Shown in pieces: positions 6,090 to 8,269 of a stretch of 8,269 nt of DNA. Under the pieces are notes generated by a model. It searched no databases. It was not told the DNA's origin and was given only the letters and a program-made list of their open reading frames with translations. Source of the DNA: an uncultured Sphingomonas sp. (GTDB lineage: Bacteria > Pseudomonadota > Alphaproteobacteria > Sphingomonadales > Sphingomonadaceae). The position numbers and the translations under genes are program-made. The DNA lies in assembly GCA_934555855.1 (NCBI GenBank), contig CAKTFL010000080.1:1-8269 (forward strand). The letters are read 5' to 3'. Within the stretch, counting starts at the first letter, position 1; each line of letters begins with the position of its first letter.

Positions 6090-8269
6090 ATGCTGTCACG
6101 CGTCTTCATCGACCGGCCGATCTTCGCCTGGGTCATCGCGATCATCGTCATGCTCGGCGGGATTGGCGGCATCATGGCGCTGCCGATCGCCCAATATCCG
6201 GACGTTGCGCCGCCGCAGGTGACGATCCGGGCCAATTATCCCGGCGCCTCCGCCCAGACGTTGCAGAACTCCGTCACCCAGGTGATCGAACAGACGCTAA
6301 CCGGGATCGATGGCCTGCTGTATTTCAGCTCGGCCTCCTCGGCGCGCGGGTCGGTGACGATCACGGCGACCTTCAACAAGGGCACCGATCCCGACATCGC
6401 GCAGGTTCAGGTGCAGAACCAGGCGCAGCAAGCGCTTTCCCGCCTGCCGCAGCAGGTGCAGCAGCAGGGGCTGATCGTCCGCAAGTCGAATCCCGACTTC
6501 CTGCTGATCGCGGCCATCTATGACGAAACCGACCAGCATTCTTCCCAGGACGTGTCGGATTATCTCGCGTCCAACCTCCAGGACCCTCTGGGCCGCATTC
6601 CGGGCGTCGGCGACACCAACGTGTTCGGCACCCAATATGCCATGCGGATCTGGCTGAATCCGACTGCGCTCGCCGCCTACCAGCTGATGCCGGGCGACGT
6701 CATTACCGCCATCCAGAACCAGAATACGGAGGTCGCGGCGGGTGAGATCGGCGGCCAGCCCCAGCCGGACACCCAGCTGCTGAACGCGACCGTCACCGCC
6801 CAGTCGCGCCTCCAGACGCCGGAGCAGTTCGCCAACATAATCCTTAAAACACAGGCGAACGGCGCGACCGTCCGGGTCAAGGATATCGGCCACGTCGAGC
6901 TGGGCGCCGAGGATTATGCGACGCAGAGCAGGATCAATGCCCATCCCGGCGCCGGCATCGCCGTCCTGCTGGCACCGGGCGCCGACGCCCTGACCACCGC
7001 GGAGCTGGTCAAGGCGCAGATCGACCAAGCCGCCAAGAGCTTCCCGCCCGGTTTCAAATACGCCTACGCCAACGACGCGACCAACTTCATCAAGCTGTCG
7101 ATCGACGAGGTGGTGAAGACGCTGATCGAGGCGATCATCCTGGTCGTCATCGTCATGTTCGTCTTTCTGCAAAGCTGGCGCGCGACGCTGATCCCGACGA
7201 TTGCGGTGCCCGTCGTGCTGCTCGGCACGTTCGGCGTATTCTATCTGGCCGGTTTCTCGATCAACACGCTCACCCTGTTCGGGCTGGTGCTGGCGATCGG
7301 CCTGCTGGTCGACGACGCGATCGTGGTCGTCGAGAATGTCGAGCGCCTGATGGACGAGGACCCGAGCCTGTCCCCGCGCGAGGCGACGATCAAGTCGATG
7401 GACGAGATCACGGTGGCGCTGGTCGCGATCGCGCTGGTGCTGTCGGCGGTGTTCCTGCCCATGGCGTTCTTCGGCGGGTCCACCGGCGTCATCTATCGCC
7501 AGTTCTCGCTGACCATCGTGTCGGCGATGATCCTGTCGGTGCTGGTCGCCCTCATCCTGTCGCCGGCGCTGACCGCGACCCTGCTGAAGCAGAGGAAGCA
7601 GGACGAGCATGGCGACCCCGTCGAGGGAGGCTGGCTTGGCCGCCACCTGCCCCGTATCGCCCATGTCGTCGCGGTGGCGAAGGACAAGTTCAACAACGGC
7701 TTCAATCGGATGAGCGACAAGTACCGCGACTGGGTGCGCGCGGTGATCGATCGCAAATGGTTGTTCCTGTTGATCTATGGCGTCACGGTGGCGCTGCTCG
7801 TGGTGCTGTTCATGCGCCTGCCCACCGGCTTCCTGCCGACCGAGGACCAAGGCACGGCCTTGGTCCAGTTCCAGCTGCCGCCGGGCTCCACACAGGTCCG
7901 CACCACCGCCGTGCAGCGCGAGATCGAGCGCTACTTCACCCGCTATGAGGGCAAGAACATCGCCACCATGTTCTCCGCCACCGGGCGCGGCGGCGGTGGC
8001 GCTCCCGGCGGCCAGAATACCGGCCTCGCCTTCCTGGCGCTGTCCCCTTACGAGGACCGCAAGGGCGCGGAGAACAACGCCGATGCCATCACCGGCCGCG
8101 CGTCTGGCGCCTTTCGGAACATCCGCGACGCGCAGGTCTATGCGCTGGTGCCGCCCTCGATCCGGGGCCTAGGCCAGTCCAACGGCTTCACCACGGAGCT
8201 TCAGAACACCAGCGGCATGAGCCCGGAACAGTTCGGCAAGGCACGCGACGCCTTGCTCGCCCGAGCGGC
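6090..8269 (+). CDS. RND multidrug efflux transporter, HAE1/AcrB-like (C-terminus cut by window edge)
   Basis: Proton-driven trimeric inner-membrane pump exporting hydrophobic or amphiphilic compounds with the upstream adaptor and an unseen outer-membrane channel. 726 complete codons of the usual 1040-1060 are present. The start MLSRVFIDRPIFAWVI matches the AcrB N-terminus and TM1; the ribosome site is poor, consistent with coupling to the adaptor stop 6 nt upstream. Seen: AQYPDVAPPQVTI, TDPDIAQVQVQNQ, SGVGD-like PGVGDTNVFGTQYAMRIW, then TM2 (EVVKTLIEAIILVVIV), LIPTIAVPVVLLGTFG, and TM4 GLVLAIGLLVDDAIVVVEN with Asp408/Asp409, equal to AcrB Asp407/Asp408 of the proton relay. MAFFGGSTGVIYRQFS and the TM6 region follow, then a cytoplasmic linker and the second repeat (FLPTEDQG). 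The relay lysine (AcrB Lys940) is beyond the window. Odd features: the linker 501-580 is about 16 residues longer than in AcrB, and the switch loop near 632-641 is Gly-rich without its Phe residues. Confidence 0.96.
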   Translation, partial: MLSRVFIDRPIFAWVIAIIVMLGGIGGIMALPIAQYPDVAPPQVTIRANYPGASAQTLQNSVTQVIEQTLTGIDGLLYFSSASSARGSVTITATFNKGTDPDIAQVQVQNQAQQALSRLPQQVQQQGLIVRKSNPDFLLIAAIYDETDQHSSQDVSDYLASNLQDPLGRIPGVGDTNVFGTQYAMRIWLNPTALAAYQLMPGDVITAIQNQNTEVAAGEIGGQPQPDTQLLNATVTAQSRLQTPEQFANIILKTQANGATVRVKDIGHVELGAEDYATQSRINAHPGAGIAVLLAPGADALTTAELVKAQIDQAAKSFPPGFKYAYANDATNFIKLSIDEVVKTLIEAIILVVIVMFVFLQSWRATLIPTIAVPVVLLGTFGVFYLAGFSINTLTLFGLVLAIGLLVDDAIVVVENVERLMDEDPSLSPREATIKSMDEITVALVAIALVLSAVFLPMAFFGGSTGVIYRQFSLTIVSAMILSVLVALILSPALTATLLKQRKQDEHGDPVEGGWLGRHLPRIAHVVAVAKDKFNNGFNRMSDKYRDWVRAVIDRKWLFLLIYGVTVALLVVLFMRLPTGFLPTEDQGTALVQFQLPPGSTQVRTTAVQREIERYFTRYEGKNIATMFSATGRGGGGAPGGQNTGLAFLALSPYEDRKGAENNADAITGRASGAFRNIRDAQVYALVPPSIRGLGQSNGFTTELQNTSGMSPEQFGKARDALLARA

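Noticed and set aside
6297..7850. A 517-codon minus-strand open frame opposite the RND pump
   Set aside because: The translation is a repetitive Arg/Asp/His/Gln-rich sequence typical of the reverse strand of a GC-rich membrane-protein gene; the sense strand encodes an unmistakable AcrB-like pump.

Overview
The window is GC-rich DNA (strong G/C at third codon positions) that most resembles an alphaproteobacterium of the Sphingomonadaceae type. The reasons are the protein flavour of the pentose-phosphate enzymes, the short NAD-type 6-phosphogluconate dehydrogenase, and an intergenic repeat with the core TTCGACAAGCTCAG, which I remember as widely dispersed in sphingomonad genomes. This assignment is an inference; there is no rRNA or other marker in the window.

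Left half (1-4664, all on the minus strand, so read right to left): rpiA, tkt, tal and gnd. These are ribose-5-phosphate isomerase A, transketolase, transaldolase and decarboxylating 6-phosphogluconate dehydrogenase (cut by the left edge). Together they form nearly the whole pentose-phosphate pathway below 6-phosphogluconate; ribulose-5-phosphate 3-epimerase is not in view. tkt and tal are separated by only 2 nt once the better-supported tal start is used, so they are almost certainly co-transcribed and translationally coupled. A perfect 12-bp palindrome, GTTAGCGCTAAC, lies between rpiA and tkt. It has the form of a LacI-family operator and is the best candidate for a control site of tkt-tal-gnd. 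The 122-nt gap between tal and gnd holds two degenerate, oppositely oriented copies of the dispersed repeat, a REPIN-like arrangement.

Middle (4665-4814): a 150-nt divergent intergenic region that must hold the 5' signals of both rpiA (leftward) and the efflux genes (rightward). I see a weak inverted repeat and an A/T-rich stretch, but no convincing promoter.

Right half (4815-8269, plus strand): a two-gene tripartite-efflux operon. It has a periplasmic adaptor lipoprotein (AcrA/MexA family, TTG start with a good Shine-Dalgarno) and, 6 nt later, an AcrB-like RND transporter of the HAE1 type, cut by the right edge after residue 726. The pump keeps the paired proton-relay aspartates. Its substrate 'switch loop' is rebuilt as a glycine-rich stretch without the usual phenylalanines, and its central cytoplasmic linker is about 16 residues longer than in AcrB. 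No regulator or outer-membrane channel gene is visible.

Overall this is a conserved housekeeping locus next to an ordinary multidrug-efflux operon. I found no new biological system. The points most worth checking are the putative LacI operator, the pump's switch loop, and the repeat pair.
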